This document shows positions 1 through 12,501 of a DNA stretch of 64,000 nucleotides, piece after piece. Below the pieces are notes generated by a model. The model had not been told where the DNA came from and did not search any database. It saw nothing but the letters and a program-made list of their open reading frames with translations. This stretch comes from Portunus trituberculatus (taxonomy: Eukaryota > Arthropoda > Malacostraca > Decapoda > Portunidae), in NCBI RefSeq assembly GCF_017591435.1, contig NC_059304.1:28524020-28588019 (forward strand). The letters are read 5' to 3'. A program made the translations under genes and the position numbers. Numbering within the stretch: the stretch's first letter is position 1; every line of letters begins with the position of its first letter.

Positions 1-589
1 CTGGCCTCCCTCACCACCACCAATATTGTCCCATTCTGATACAGTATTAATGGCAAAAGAAAACTGCTGGTATTCTGGTATACTGGATACTGGTTTGCAT
101 CCCTAGTCCTGCCACAGTCTTGAAAAAAACAACATTCTTCTGCGTTCTGTCAGTAGTTTTCATTTTAAAAACTTACAATCGCACCAAAGAGACCTATTGG
201 TGGTGAAAATAAGGAATCTAGTGAAAGTGGAAGTGTTAGTGAGCCACATCCCTCCACTAGTGAGTTCACAGGAATTACACCAGACGTTTTCATGGATGGT
301 GACTTGTCCTCGAACGACCTCCCTCCTTCTCCCCACCCTTCTCCCCTTCACTTACGATACGTACAAATAAAAAAAAAAATTACATTGAAATTTTTATAAA
401 CTTGGTTTTGCTAAGATTAGAGCAAATTACCTGATTTATAGGTATTGATAGTCAAACTTTTTGATACTCGAACAGCCATTTGGAATGAATTAAGTTCGAG
501 TAATGACTCTCCACTGTATTAGTGTTATTTTGAGAGTTATGTGATATATAGTTGTCACGATGAAGGTAGTGAGAAAAAACAAAAACAAT
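1..589. other. Unassigned AT-rich DNA with a possible solo Tigger-like end
   Basis: No coding region is convincing here. At about 440-516 the sequence ends in CTCCACTG followed by TA, preceded by an AATTAAGTTCGAG-type stretch. Both resemble the right terminal repeat of TA-targeting Tigger/pogo-like elements such as the one at 4263-6623. No left partner was found, so this is at most a solo or truncated terminus. Confidence 0.3.
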
Positions 590-1060
590 GTTTGAAAAGA
601 TCATAGCAGTCTTTTGATATAGAGAGAGAGAGGGTGGAGAAGCATGGCAGTGTGGAGTGGGGGTGAGACGAGAGGGTCTCAGAGGGGAGAGATAATATGC
701 GTGATGGAGGGAGGTGAGGGTTCAAGGTCAGCCACAGCTGTCTCGCAATAATGCAGTGATAATGATACATTTGTTTTTTGTTGTCTTCTCTTTTTCTTGA
801 AGTTTCTGATTTTAATTGTCGTCAATTCATGCCTGTAAGGACGTTATTTCTGGAAAATGTAGAGAGCTAAATGATGTATCTCCCCTCTTGATGCCTGGCC
901 ATATACTGTGTATGGACTTGAGTCGTGTCATTACACAACCTGGTGGGAAGAGTAGTTAATTATAAAAAGATAGACTACACCATCTGGTAATTTAGGGTCT
1001 GAAGGTTTTGGAGAGACAATAGTAATCCCAAAATTTTTAATCTCCCCAAAATTGAATAAT
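590..1060 (+). repeat. Dispersed repeat, left copy (inverted relative to 63095-63568)
   Basis: About 470 bp that align, after reverse complementing, to 63095-63568 near the other end of the window. Matching blocks include the GATCATAGCAG edge, the GACGTTATTTC segment with its flanks, the AGCTAAATGATG block, and the AGACTACACCATCTGGTAATT block. The copies differ by substitutions and indels, so they are old. No protein, terminal repeat or tail identifies the family. The left copy carries a short GA-rich tract around 620-635. Confidence 0.7.
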
Positions 1061-1269
1061 TGAATTCTGCACCACCCCTCTAAAGTCCGAGTTGAACTAG
1101 CCCCCACTTTTTGGACAAGGATTCGTATGTCTGACATTTGCATTTGTTGGACCAACTTTTCCCCTATTAGTCTGAGTTAGTGATGGTCAACAGTACAAGC
1201 ATTTCACTTTGGCAGGCTGGGACCAGAAATCACCATGAGTGTCAATCCGGTGACTCCACAGGCAAGCAG

Positions 1270-1270
<1 letters not shown>

Positions 1271-1363
<93 letters not shown>
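1271..1363. repeat. (CT)n microsatellite
   Basis: An uninterrupted CT dinucleotide run of about 92 bp. The reading frame through it (poly Ser-Leu) is an artefact of the repeat. Confidence 0.97.
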
Positions 1364-1366
<3 letters not shown>

Positions 1367-3365
1367 AAGTACTAGATCACATTGCAGATTACTGTCTTAG
1401 ATTGGTTATGAGGGTGGCCATATGGTGAGTTTGTAGCAGGGCAATACTCTATAGCAAGAGTTTATAAAAGGTGTGGGCTGTTAGGTACTGGGCACTTGGC
1501 AGGGTCGCAGTTCCCTGCTAAGATGTCACATTTAGGTTGGGTGAACACTTTTCTATAGAGAACATGCCTTAATGAGGTAGTCTACTCTGAAAATTATGAT
1601 CCCTTGTCTTCCTCCCCTCCTTTGTCACCTCAGGAATGTCCTTCAGGCAGTCACTAAATGCTTGTTTAAGAAGTTACTGGATCACATGGGAATCAGTCAT
1701 TACAATAAATAGGAAACTATATCTTGCTAAGACAAATTTTTATTACTCTACCCTTCTTAAACAATAATGAACTTTTATATTTCAGCATTGAGTGTAGAAT
1801 AAGATGGATTAAATTATCAAAGTAATTTTTTCCATTATTAGAAGAGAAGAGAAAAAAGGGAAAGGAGGTGTTAAAGGGTCTTACAGACAAACCGCTCTCA
1901 GTAATGGACAATTCGCAGTAATGGTCACACACTCGTCCCCAAAAGTGTCTTTTATCATGAGGCACCACTGTAATATGCTTTCAGATTTCCTAATTCAGAA
2001 TTCTCTACACGTTCTACCAATGCTCATGTAGCATTCAAATTAATGTCAAAGGACAGCTAAGGCTATGGGCTTTACAATGATATTTCATTCAATAACATAA
2101 GTTTATTAGGAGAGAAAATACAGAAGACTGAAGTTAGGTATTTTTTTTGTGTGAGTATGCCCACATTAGAGGCCAAGCACATCAAAACATGTTTGTGATT
2201 TGAGGGTTATTACAGATTACAACACTTAATGAGTTCCTTTGGAATATAATCCTCTGTGAAACTAGGGCTTCACTGGATAGGAGCATTTGTTTGAGTGAAT
2301 GATCATTCCACAATGTGCACTCTGGTCTTGGGAAGGGGGACACTAGAATGATAGTAAGTACAAAACATTTTTATATTTATCTTAATTTTATTGCTCTACT
2401 CTTGTATTTATTTACTTTGTTTATGTAACATTTTATTTATTTAGCTAGTAATGTATTTACATATGGCATTTTGAGTTTTATAGCTTTAAGGGGGCATTTA
2501 TATAAAGATACACAACACTTTAATGGGAGCTTAGTATAAAGATAATTTCTAATTATGTTGATGTCATTGCTTTATTCATGTGTGTATGTTATTTATGTGT
2601 TTTATACAATAAGTGTATTTAGATGTAATGTTACATGGGTTTTAAGAGGCACATATAAAGGTCTTGGAATGCATTACTCTTTTTTTTTTTTTTTATTTAT
2701 ATTTTTATTCATTCATTCTTAAATCTGTTATATGATTGTTCGCTTTATGATTGGATTTTCAGGGATAGATTACAATTGTATATCAAGGAATACCTGTACT
2801 TCAGTCAACAATGCCACTAAACACTGCACCAGAGGTTGGAGCCCCCACATGAAATGTTGATACATATTCCTATGATTTTTCTCCTTTCTCCTATTCAATA
2901 AGGTGTTTTTCATTTTTTTTTTATCTATACAAAAGCCTTATTCACTGAAATTGCAACACAATCATCTATTTCAAGATGTGAATTTTGAGATAAGGGAGTA
3001 AAATGCAGGTGGTAAGGGTGAATTAACTTTTAACAGGTTGGAATGAATAAGCTTTTTTTCATTGTTTTCAATACCAGGAGTTTCAAGATCCCCAAGTTTA
3101 GTCCTATACATAAGAAATTAAGCAACCACAAACTTGAGAGAGGGGTGTACATATAGGTTTCTTGCTTTACCTAATGAATCATGTGGTTTGGTGACAGCTA
3201 TGCTTCAGGTATTAGATGATGATGGTGGATGACTGGGATGTAACACATTGATAAAAGAAACCAGCCTTGACCTAGCCAAGAGTAAAAGATTGTTACTTAG
3301 TTTGACCTGATAACTAAGCTATATTTCCTTTTTTATGCTGACAAAACTATATTGATTATTGTTAG
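1364..3365. other. Unassigned DNA with a possible Tigger-like terminus at about 1945-1970
   Basis: No gene recognised. The stretch ending at 1970 reads GAGGCACCACTG and is followed by TA. Its reverse complement, CAGTGGTGCCTC, resembles the CAGTGGTACCTC terminus of the element at 4263-6623, so this is probably one end of a related TA-targeting DNA element whose other end was not found. The rest is AT-rich, with weakly repetitive TTATTTAT-type segments at 2360-2700 and a T run at 2679-2693. Confidence 0.35.
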
Positions 3366-3578
3366 AAGAGTTTGTGTAAATTTGTACCTTATCAAGTCTT
3401 CACTCAAGCCTATCTTAATGATACTGAGGAGCTCATTCATATAGGTGAAAAGTTATCCAGTCTCTACTGCAGTGAAACAGCTACTGAAGCAGCTTTGAAA
3501 AAACAGCTCTTTCAAACAACTCGGTCACTTTTCAAAGTCTTGAAAGATCTTGCATTGGGAGTTTCCACTGAGAGCTGA
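3366..3578 (+). CDS. Candidate terminal exon of an unrecognised host gene
   Basis: An open frame of about 70 codons begins just after a TTGTTAG (a possible but weak splice acceptor at 3361-3365) and ends at a TGA at 3576-3578. The peptide has ordinary composition and looks alpha-helical, with segments such as LNDTEELIHIGEKLSSL and TRSLFKVLKDLAL, unlike the repeat-derived frames nearby. No transposon motif is seen and I do not recognise a family. No clear polyadenylation signal was identified downstream. It may be a real last exon, a processed fragment, or chance. Confidence 0.25.
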   Translation, partial: KSLCKFVPYQVFTQAYLNDTEELIHIGEKLSSLYCSETATEAALKKQLFQTTRSLFKVLKDLALGVSTES

Positions 3579-3692
3579 CAGAAAAGCATTGTTAAGTGGA
3601 AGTGCATTGTAGATGAAATTAGATGTACTTCTGCTGACTTTTCTATGAATGAAGATGGTTTAATGTAAATATATTGTCTGTATTCTATGGTG

Positions 3693-3770
3693 TCATCATC
3701 ATCATCGTCGTCGTTGTCGTCATCGTCGTCGTCGTCGTCGTCATTGTCATCGTCATCATCATCGTCATTG

Positions 3771-3854
<84 letters not shown>
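3693..3854. repeat. (ATC)n / (GTC)n trinucleotide microsatellite
   Basis: About 160 bp of TCA/TCG/TTG triplets. The first half is interrupted by GTC and GTT variants and the second half is pure ATC. It creates long poly-Asp, poly-Ser and poly-Ile frames that are not genes. Confidence 0.97.
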
Positions 3855-3855
<1 letters not shown>

Positions 3856-3940
3856 TCTTGTCGGTCATGATCTCACCAACCTTAGTTAAATGGGGGTTGC
3901 CTGTATTTCATTACAGAAGCAGTTGAAACATCAAACAAAG

Positions 3941-4245
3941 CAATAGCACAATATTAGACTGTAATTGATGAATATTGCATGCTCCTCTAAGTAAGAAAAT
4001 TGCGTTATAAATAATATGAATTGGTGCCACACCACACGTTTAAACCTTACATGATCAACCAGGTTCAGATGATTGAAAACTACATTTATAACCAGCAATA
4101 GCACAATATTAGACTGTAATTGATGAATATTACATGCTCCTCTAAGTAAGAAAATTGCGTTATAAATAATATGAATTGGTGCCACACCACACAAACCTTA
4201 CATGATCAACCAGGTTCAGATGATTGAAAACTACATTTATAACCA
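3941..4245. repeat. Two-copy tandem duplication, about 150 bp unit
   Basis: Unit 1 (3941-4095) and unit 2 (4096-4245) are nearly identical. Both start with CAATAGCACAATATTAGACT and run through GGTGCCACACCACAC and AACCTTACATGATCAACC. Unit 2 lacks a few bases (CGTTTA) after CCACAC. High identity implies a recent local duplication. It ends about 17 bp before the TA that flanks the transposon at 4263. Confidence 0.93.
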
Positions 4246-5128
4246 CAAATCTTTTTGTATTACAGTGGTACCTCTAGATATAAAATTAATTCGATCCAGA
4301 GTGGCTTTCGTATCATGATTTTTTTTGTCTAATGAGTCGCGTTTTACATGTAAATCGCCTAATTCGTTCCAAGCTCTACCAAAACACCACATTAGATTTT
4401 ATAATAAGGGTAAAACCAGAATGAAAAGCCAAATACATTTGAATCATTCAATATACCTGACCTAACCGTTAATACCTGTAAATGAAGTAGATAATAGAAC
4501 ATAATGCAATAATAAATGAAAAATAACAATACGAAAATGATATGAAAATGTGGAACCTTGCCTTTAGAGTGAGGCGATGTCCGAAAGCGAAAGTGGCGGC
4601 AGAGGAGGAGGGCAAACTACAGAAAATATAGAAAATGGCAGGAAACATTAACACTTAACTTTGCAAAACACTTAAAATTATTATTATTAGCTGTTACAAG
4701 TATATCCAATACCATAATTCTTCTTGCAGCCTACTCGGCGTGTGGAAAAATGGCCTGCTCCCTCGTCTCATAGCAACACACACATGCACGTACATGCGCA
4801 TGTGCACATGAACGCGCACACATGCCAGATGACTTTGTACTTTTATTATTAGAACATTCAAATGGCTTACTCGTTTAAGCAAGAGTCAAAACTCCACTTG
4901 TGAATTATATTCACAATGATAAAGCCTGTGAAGCACGATTACAAAATAAAATAAATACGAACTGCATTGCACACTGACGCGTTTGGTTTGGGCGATCGGA
5001 CAAGTGTTTCCGTAATGTAAACAATATACGTCCATAGTCTTTCCACTCTATGAAGTCCGTTCAGGGCAGGGCACATTCTGGAATTCCCATGAGTGCGACG
5101 TTGCCAGTTTGACTCCCAATTATCAGAT

Positions 5129-5270
<142 letters not shown>

Positions 5271-5371
5271 TAGGTAGTGTGGAAAAAAGTCCAAATGAAT
5301 AATAATAAATAATACTCCGGCGCCTTAGTTTTTGGTCCATTTTCTCTCAAACTTTCAGAACACCCCTTTTG

Positions 5372-5674
5372 TGTGTGTGTAATTCACTGTTTGATCTGCT
5401 GCAGTCTATGACGAGACAGCCAGACGTTACCCTACGAAATGAGCTCAGAGCTCATTATTTCCGATCTTGGGATAGGTCTGAGACCAGGCACACACCACAC
5501 ACCGGGACAACAAGATCACAACTCCTCGATTTACATCCCGTACCTACTCACTGCTAGGTGAACAGGGGCTACACGTGAAAGGAGACACACCCAAATATCT
5601 CCACCCGGCCGGGGAATCGAACCCCGGTCATCTGGCTTGTGAACCTAGTGCTCTAACCACTGAGCTACCGGGCC
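5372..5674 (-). mobile_element. tRNA-derived SINE, full length, CAC-anticodon-like head
   Basis: Read on the minus strand, this starts with a tRNA-like head (5674 back to about 5603). The acceptor-like GGCCCGG pairs with CCGGGT, the D-arm is TAGCTCAGTGGTTAGAGC, the anticodon loop is TTCACAA and the T-arm is GGGGTTCGATTCCCC. A body of about 230 bp follows, ending in GTGAATTACACACACA. The body is shared with copies at 24.6 kb and 48.5 kb. Its 5' side abuts a (AC)n/(AT)n tract at 5674-5755. It is a retroposon mobilised by a LINE, not a functional tRNA gene, because the body and tail continue past the head. Confidence 0.88.
5613..5667 (-). promoter_or_regulatory. RNA polymerase III A and B boxes of the SINE
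   Basis: On the minus strand the A box TAGCTCAGTGG lies at 5667-5657 and the B box GGTTCGATTCC at 5623-5613. Spacing and sequence match the internal type 2 pol III promoter of tRNA-derived SINEs. Activity is inferred from the family. Confidence 0.75.

Positions 5675-5755
<81 letters not shown>
5674..5755. repeat. (GT)n(AT)n compound microsatellite
   Basis: A short GT run (5674-5690) passes into about 64 bp of AT. On the minus strand this is (AT)n(AC)n directly 5' of the SINE head, so the SINE sits downstream of an AC tract. Confidence 0.95.
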
Positions 5756-5759
<4 letters not shown>

Positions 5760-6623
5760 CGCCACATTTGGCGGGAAACCCGCCAACCTGGTAACTCTGG
5801 CCTGGCCTGACTTGACCCAGCGCCCAGCGGCGAGATGAAAGGGGACACCACCACCACCACCACCAACGTGGCAACATGGGGAAGAAACGCTGCCACATGC
5901 CATAGAATTTATGCAAATCGTTGTTATCATCGTAAACATACACTCATTGTACCATGTAACTTCCTTTACTATACACGCAATACATAGAATATCACTTTCA
6001 AACATCACATGGATGATAAATAAGAGAGAGACGCATGTATACGAATGTTGATTTGGCAGCATGGCTAGTTGTAAACGACCATACCTGCCCCACCCTGAAC
6101 GGACTTCATAGAGTGGAAAGACTATAATACATGCCGTCGCCCGCCACTAAAACAAGAAGAAGAGATGGACTGTTTCACTGTGTATACGTATTTACCCCTG
6201 ATATTTTTATTTACATAGTTTTAAATCTGTGGTGAGTGCTCCAGCAAATTTGTAATGAGTGGTGAAACAATAGTGTTTTGCAGACTCCTTGCTTCTTATG
6301 TTTTTGTGTTCAGTGGTCGGGTATATGATGAATGTGTTCTTGTATGTGTGACTTTTTTTTTCTTAGAAATTTCTTTCAAATATTAGGGTGCGTTTTCCAA
6401 GATGCAGCATCTTGTAAACCGTAAAATATGATATTTGTTTATTTTATTCAGTTTCTAAATGTCGAGAATTTTGAAATTTTCTGCACGCAGGAATTTTGAG
6501 ATTTTTTTTTGTATCCCGTATGCTGAGTAATTTTTTGTATTATGAAGCAAAAAAATCTTTGCATATCATTTCGTAAAATGAAATTTTCATATACGGAAGC
6601 TTTCGTATCTAGAGGTACCACTG

Positions 6624-8109
6624 TACTATGCTGTAGTATTTAGTATGACAATAGGAGATTCTTTCAAAATATCTGACCTTTGACCAACTCAATTTTCTTT
6701 ATTGTTTTCCTTGTGATTTCACACTTATTTAATCCTTCAATTCTCTTGTTACTGGAAACAATTCTGGAAATTTTGTTCCAGGATGGATACCAGGTATACA
6801 ATGGGGAGTTTTCAGAATTAGTGGTTGTCACCAGGTGGCAGCACAGTATGTGTCCGAATCACTCTCACAGGGGTAATATAGAACACATCTGCAGTGTCAA
6901 TGATGCAATAATTCGTTATAATATGTTTTCTACATAATTCCTTCTAAGTAGTAACACAGGCCAAATCAAACCTTATTCATGAACAAATGTATATAAGTTG
7001 ATTTTCTCATGAATTGGCATTGAGGCTTGTTTTGTCATCTCCACATTTCCAAAAGAATACATCCTTGATCGGAAATGTATTAATCCAGTCGACAGTAAAC
7101 ATGAAAACAACATGTCAGTGTCACTTAAAAGTCCAAACCGCACAGATCAACTTACTAGTATGGAAACAACAATTATAATTAAGATTAGGCAACTTGTGTA
7201 TCCTGGTGAGATTGTTGCTGTCTAACCCAACTTGGGCTGGCCACCTGTTTAACTTAACAAACACATTGTTGGACAAATATTTAATTCCTGCTGTAATGTC
7301 CATGCCACTATGCCATGAGTAGGAGGAAAGCTTCATATATTTCTCTCTCATCCCTCTACAGATGTCCAGTGATATGCTTAGTCTTTGCTCGATTGTTTTG
7401 CCACTTCTTGATCTTGATGAAATCGATGCTGAAATTCCCACGAAAATAACTACCCATATATCATGATGTTACTGAGTAAGCTGGGTCATACTTTATCATA
7501 CAATCAAAGATTTTACCTAATTCATTGTCCAAATCAATAGATTTTAGACTTGTAGTATGCTGTATTTAAGATATTGATAGCAGTATGACTAGATAATCTA
7601 AAAAAAATATTTCTGTTGTGACTACCTTCTCCCAAAATTATCCATACAGGATATTTAAAAGTACATGCAGAATATCAACAGTATCATAATAACCAATGTT
7701 CTATTTAGTCTGTATGTGCCTGGGATTTAATACAACAATAATTTAGCTCATGTCAGCAAGGGACATGTAGCAGCAGTGACAGGTAGTGGATTAGTTCTGA
7801 AAACTCTCCATTGTCATGCACAATGTTTTGATCCTTGAATAAGGGCCTTTGAAATAGTATTTTACTCTTGTATTGTGAAAAAAATTCTGAGATAATGTAT
7901 ATTTTATAAAATGTTTTAGACAAAGTCTGAGATAGGTAAGAATGTGGCTGATGTGGGTAGAATACATGTCTGCCTTGGTACTTGTCAAGGCGGGAAAAAA
8001 ATAAATAAGTGTCAGTATTATTCCATAAAAGCGTGGCTAGTTGTGATTGGCCAAGATTCTTATCAGTAGGACTTACTTACCTAGGATCCTTGTTATTATC
8101 TCTTTAGGG
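6624..8109. other. Unassigned DNA between transposons
   Basis: AT-rich sequence without a recognised gene or repeat. Two open frames (6680-6937 on plus, 7121-7441 on minus) are short and match nothing I know. Confidence 0.4.
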
Positions 8110-8193
8110 AAGAGGGCCAGCCAAGGGCAAAAAAAAAGAAAGATTAAAAAAAAGGCCCACTTAAGTGGAGCCTCTCAAAAAAGTGTAAAATTG

Positions 8194-10158
8194 TCAACCA
8201 ATGTTGGGGAGCAAATGCCTCGATACCTCCCACTTAAAAGAAGACAAGTCGTAGGAATTCGGAAATACAGATGCAGGGAGGGAGTTCCAGAGTTTACCAG
8301 TGAAAGGGATGAATGATTGAGAGTACTGGTTAACTCTTGCGTTAGAGAGTTGGACAGAATAGGGATGAGAGGAAGAAGAAAGCCTTGTGCAGCGAGGCCG
8401 CAGGTGGAGGGAAGGCATGTAGTTAGCAAGATCAGTAGAACAGTTAGCATGAAAATAGGGATAAAAGATAGAAAGAGATGCAACATTCCAGTGGTGAGAA
8501 AGAGGCTGAAGACAGTTAGTCAAAGGAGGGGAGTTGATGAAACGAAGAGTTTTTGATTCCACCCTATCTAGTAAAACTGTGTGACTGGAACCCCCCCCAA
8601 ACATGCGAAGAGTATTCCATACAGGGACGGATAAGGCCCTTATACAGAATAAGCAGTTGGAAAGGTGAGAAAAACTGGAGGAGACGCCTCAGAACACTTC
8701 ATAGAAGCTGTTTTAGCAAGAGATGAGATGTGAAGTTTCCAGTTAATATTATGAGCAAAGGACAGACCGAGGATATTCATTGTAGAAGAGGGAGACAGTT
8801 GAGTGTCATTGAAGAAGAGGGGATAGTTGTCTGGAAGATTGTGTTGAGTTGATAGATGGAGGAATTGAGTTTTTGAGGCATTGAAAACTACTAGATTTTC
8901 TCTGCCCCAATCGGAAATCTTAGAAAGATCGGAAATCAGGCATTCTGTGGCATCCCTGCATGATCTGTTGACTTCCTGAAGGGTTAGTCGTTTCTGAAAG
9001 GACGTGGAAAGACATAGGGAGGTGTCATCAGCATAGGAGTGGATAGGGCAAGAAGTTTGGTTAAGGTCATTTATGAATAATAGAAAGAGAGTGGGTGACA
9101 GGACAGAACCCTGAGGAATACCACTATTAATAGATTTAGGAGAAGAACAGTGGCCATCTACCAGAGCAGCAATAGAGCAGTCAGAAAGGAAACTTGAGAT
9201 AAAGTTGCAGAGAGAAGAATAGAAGCTGTAGGAGGGCAGCTTTGAAATCAAAGCTTTGTGCCAGACTCTATCAAAAACTTTTGATATGTCTAACGCTACA
9301 GCAAAAGTTTCACCGAAATCTCTAAAAGAGGATGACCAAGACTCAGTAAGGAAAGCCAGAAGATCACCAGTAGAGTGACCTTGACGGAAGCCATACTGGC
9401 GATCAGACAGAAGATTGTGAAGTGACAGATGTTTGAGAATCTTCCTATTCAGGATAGATTCAAAAACTAGACAAGCAAGAGATTAAAGCTATAGGACGGT
9501 AGTTTGAGGGGTTAGAACGGTCAGGATAGATTCAAAAACTTTAGACAAGCAAGAGATTAAAGCTATAGGACGGTAGTTTGAGGGGTTAGAACGGTCACCC
9601 TTTTTAGGAACAGGCTGAATGTAGGCGAACTTCCAGCAGGAAGGAAAGGTAGAAGTCGATAGACAAAGTTGGAAGAGTTTGGCCAGGCAAGGTGGAAGCA
9701 CAGAAGCACAGTTTTAGAGAACAATAGGAGGTAACCCATCTGGATCATAAGCTTTCCGAGGGTTTAGGCCAGCGAGGGCATGGAAAACATCATTATGAAG
9801 AATTTTAAATTATAGACCTGAAATAGTCAGAGGGAGGAGGAGAGGGAGGAGGAGAGGGAGGGACAAGCCCAGAATTGTCCAAGGTGGAGTTGTTAGCAAA
9901 GGTTTGAGAGAAGAGTTCAGCTTTAGAGACAGTAGAGATGGCAGTGGTGCCTTCGGGGTGAAATAAAGGAGGGAAAGATGAAGAAGTGAAGTTATTTGAG
10001 ATGTTTATGGCTAGATGCCAGAAGTATCGAGGGGAGTTTGAGTTTGAAAGATTTTGACATTTTCTACTTAAGAAGAATGTTTGGCAAGTTGAAGAACAAA
10101 CTTGGCATGATTCCGGGCAGAGATAAAGTGCTTGAGATTCAAGAGATGGAAGACTCAA
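8194..10158 (-). pseudogene. LINE L reverse transcriptase region (frameshifted)
   Basis: Non-LTR reverse transcriptase that would copy the element's RNA at a nicked target. From 5' to 3' on the minus strand: a linker (10158-9805), fingers with YIQPVPKKGDRSNPSNYRP (9701-9489), palm with INSGIPQGSVLSPTLF and the catalytic SYADDTSLCL (9251-8640), then thumb and C-terminal region ending in WEVSRHLL (8604-8194). The YADD metal-binding motif is preserved. The pieces lie in different frames and no continuous ORF remains. A 72-74 bp tandem duplication at 9451-9596 falls between the fingers and the palm and adds to the disruption. Confidence 0.85.
9451..9596. repeat. 72-74 bp tandem duplication inside LINE L
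   Basis: Unit 1 (9451-9522) and unit 2 (9523-9596) both begin AGGATAGATTCAAAAACT and end near GGTTAGAACGGTC. They differ by a 2 bp indel (AAAACTAG versus AAAACTTTAG). It is a local duplication that disrupts the RT frame. Confidence 0.93.
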
Positions 10159-10339
10159 GTACAGTAATACTCTGCTTAACGAACAGGATAGGGGTTGTCA
10201 AAGCTGTTCATAGAGCGGAAATTCGTTAAGCGGACGTAATTTTCCCATAGGAAATAATGGAAATAGGGGGGATGCGTTCTGGGCTGGTCCCCAACATACC
10301 ACATTGGGAAAAAAAATAAATAAATAGAAATAAAATAAA

Positions 10340-10344
<5 letters not shown>

Positions 10345-10406
<62 letters not shown>
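10345..10406. repeat. (TA)n microsatellite, first of three
   Basis: About 60 bp of AT dinucleotide immediately left of the first Tigger-like copy. Confidence 0.96.
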
Positions 10407-10409
<3 letters not shown>

Positions 10410-11452
10410 GCAACCTCCGTTTAACGAAGGTTCACACAACGAAATTTCGCTATAACGAAGGTTTCATTTTAATACCATCTGCTCGTTTAACGAACACCAA
10501 ACTCGCTTTAACGAAGTTTTATCCAGGTAATTTTTTTTCCAAATTTGAAAGCCTTGCTGTATCATGCAAGCTGACAAGCATTTGAATACATCAGGAGCTG
10601 CTGGTACTAAGGCCTGCCTCAGGAGAAATCCTGAGACACCTGTAGAATAAAGATCAAGATCAAGCCTCGTGGACAACACAAGCTCTGCCGATACAAAGGC
10701 CTGACTCAGAAGAAATTCTGTGTCACCTGTAGCATCAAGATCAAGATCAAGATCACATGCACCACTCACTGCCCAGTCAAAACATAACAGCACCACCAGC
10801 AGCTCATCTTCCTTAGTTAACTTACCACCAAAACACCCTGCAATGTGGCCTAACGTTCCTAAGAAGACCAGGAAGTGTCTTATTCTCGAAGTGAAGCTGG
10901 GTATTATTCACAGACAAGAGAGAGGCCAGAAAACTAATAACATTGCTACTCACCATGGCTTGACTCCATCTACTGTCTACTATTTTCAAGTCAAGATACT
11001 CTATTAAGAAGGCTAGTGAGACCTCATCTTCCTTGCAAGCTAAAAGAACCACCAGAACTTGTGACTCTACAATGGATAAAATGGAAAGCCTTGTGGAAAT
11101 GTGGTACATAAGTTTTGTATGCAGTACCATGATGCGCACTTTGTTTACATTCCACAGGTTGCCGGTTAGTGTATTTCCCGTTTCACTCTCCCTCCCTTCA
11201 TAAAGTTAAGATCATCAACATTATAAAGTTACGTACATCCATACTTTAGTGTACATTATAATGACTTAGATTAAACTACCTAAATGTTTAACTTCATAAT
11301 TTCTAATTTCATTAAACCTTTTACTGTACTGTGATGCACTCTCACTTTGCTTACTCACAATGGAAGTTCAAATCAGGGGTTATACTTGTTATAATCGGTT
11401 CGCTTAACGAAGTGTTTTAGGAACGTAACCCCTTCGTTAAACGGGGGTTGCC

Positions 11453-11454
<2 letters not shown>
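10407..11454 (+). mobile_element. Tigger/pogo-like element, copy P1
   Basis: Termini CAGGCAACCTCCGTTTAACG (left) and CGTTAAACGGGGGTTGCCTG (right) are inverted repeats, flanked by TA on the left and TG on the right, between two (TA)n tracts. Internal sequence encodes an N-terminal helix-turn-helix fragment of a Tigger transposase (10720-11007), but the DDE catalytic domain is absent, so it is an internally deleted non-autonomous copy. Near-duplicate of P2. Confidence 0.87.
10720..11007 (+). pseudogene. Tigger-type transposase N-terminal fragment (P1)
   Basis: Encodes the CENP-B/psq-like DNA-binding helix-turn-helix that Tigger transposases use to bind their terminal repeats. The segment KKTRKCLILEVKLGIIHR followed by GQKTNNIATHHGLTPSTV has the family pattern: basic start, LEVKL helix, then an IA..GL..STV recognition helix. 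The frame stops soon after (about 95 aa), and the second HTH domain and DDE nuclease, normally several hundred residues, are missing. The sequence downstream is non-coding. It cannot act as a transposase; an expressed fragment could only bind DNA. Confidence 0.75.

Positions 11455-11512
<58 letters not shown>
11455..11512. repeat. (TA)n microsatellite, second of three
   Basis: A short TG start followed by TA dinucleotides, lying between P1 and P2. Confidence 0.96.
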
Positions 11513-11515
<3 letters not shown>

Positions 11516-12501
11516 GCAACCTCCTTTAACGAAGGTTCACACAACGAAATTTCGCTACAACGAAGGTTTCATTTTACTACCATTTGCTCGTTTAACGAAC
11601 ACCAAACTCGCTTTAACTAAGTTTTATTCAGGTAATTTTTTTCCAAATTTGAAAGCCCCACCATATCACGCAAGCTGACAGGCTTTTGAATACACCAGGA
11701 GCTGCTGGTACTAAGGCCTGCCGCAGGAAAAATCCTGTGACACCTATAGAATAAAGATCAAGATCAAGATCAAGCCTTGTGGACAACACGCGCAATACTC
11801 ACTCCCCAGTCAAAACATAACAGCGTCAGCAGCAGCTTGTCTTCCCTAGCTCAACTTACAATCAAAACGCCCTGCAATTGGCCTATTGTTCGTAAGAAGA
11901 CCAGGAAGTCTCTTACTCTCCAAGTGAAGCTAGATATTATTCACAGACACGAGAGAGGCCAGAAAACTATAGCAGTGCTGGCCACCATCTTGACTCCGTA
12001 TTATACTGTTTCTATTTTCAAGTCAGCAGACTCTATTAAGAAGGCTTATGAGACCGTATCTTCCTTGCAAGCTAAAAGAACCACCTGAACTCGTGACTCT
12101 ACAATGGATAAAATTGAAAGCCTTGTGGAAATGTGGTACATAAGTTTTGTATGCAGTACAATGATGTGCACTTTGTTTACATTCCACAAGTTGCCGGATA
12201 GTGTCTTTCCCGTTTCACTCTTCTTCCCTTCATAAAGTTAAGATCATCAACATTATAAAGTTACGTATATAAATACATTAGTGTACATTATAATTACTTA
12301 AATTAAACTACCTAAATGTTTAACTTCATAATTTTTACTTTCATTAAACATTTTACTGTACTATGATGCACTCTCACTTTGCTTACTCTCAATGGAAGTT
12401 CAAATCAGGGGTTAAACGTGTTATAATCAGTTCGTTTAATGAAGTTTCGCTTAACGAAGTGTTTCTTTTAGGAACGTAACCCCTTCGTTAAACGGGGGTT
12501 G

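Noticed and set aside
2360..2700. Degenerate duplication in TTATTTAT-rich sequence
   Set aside because: Similarity is explained by low-complexity AT-rich composition; no clear unit boundaries.
3512..3926. Long poly-Asp, poly-Ser and poly-Ile open frames
   Set aside because: Produced by the (ATC)n microsatellite on both strands; no sequence outside the repeat supports a gene.
5603..5674. A functional tRNA gene with anticodon CAC
   Set aside because: Cloverleaf-like head is present, but it continues into a SINE body with an AC tail shared by other copies; it is a retroposon head.
5628..6062. Open frames rich in alternating Tyr-Ile through AT tracts (also at 10.2, 11.4, 21.2, 25.9 and 32.5-33.0 kb)
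   Set aside because: Translations of (AT)n tracts joined to transposon or SINE sequence.
6782..6872. Possible exon with acceptor TTTTGTTCCAG and donor GTAATA
   Set aside because: Polypyrimidine tract is poor, donor weak and the peptide matches nothing known; support is too thin to annotate.
7121..7441. 106-codon minus-strand open frame
   Set aside because: No recognisable motif, no splice or promoter context; likely chance.
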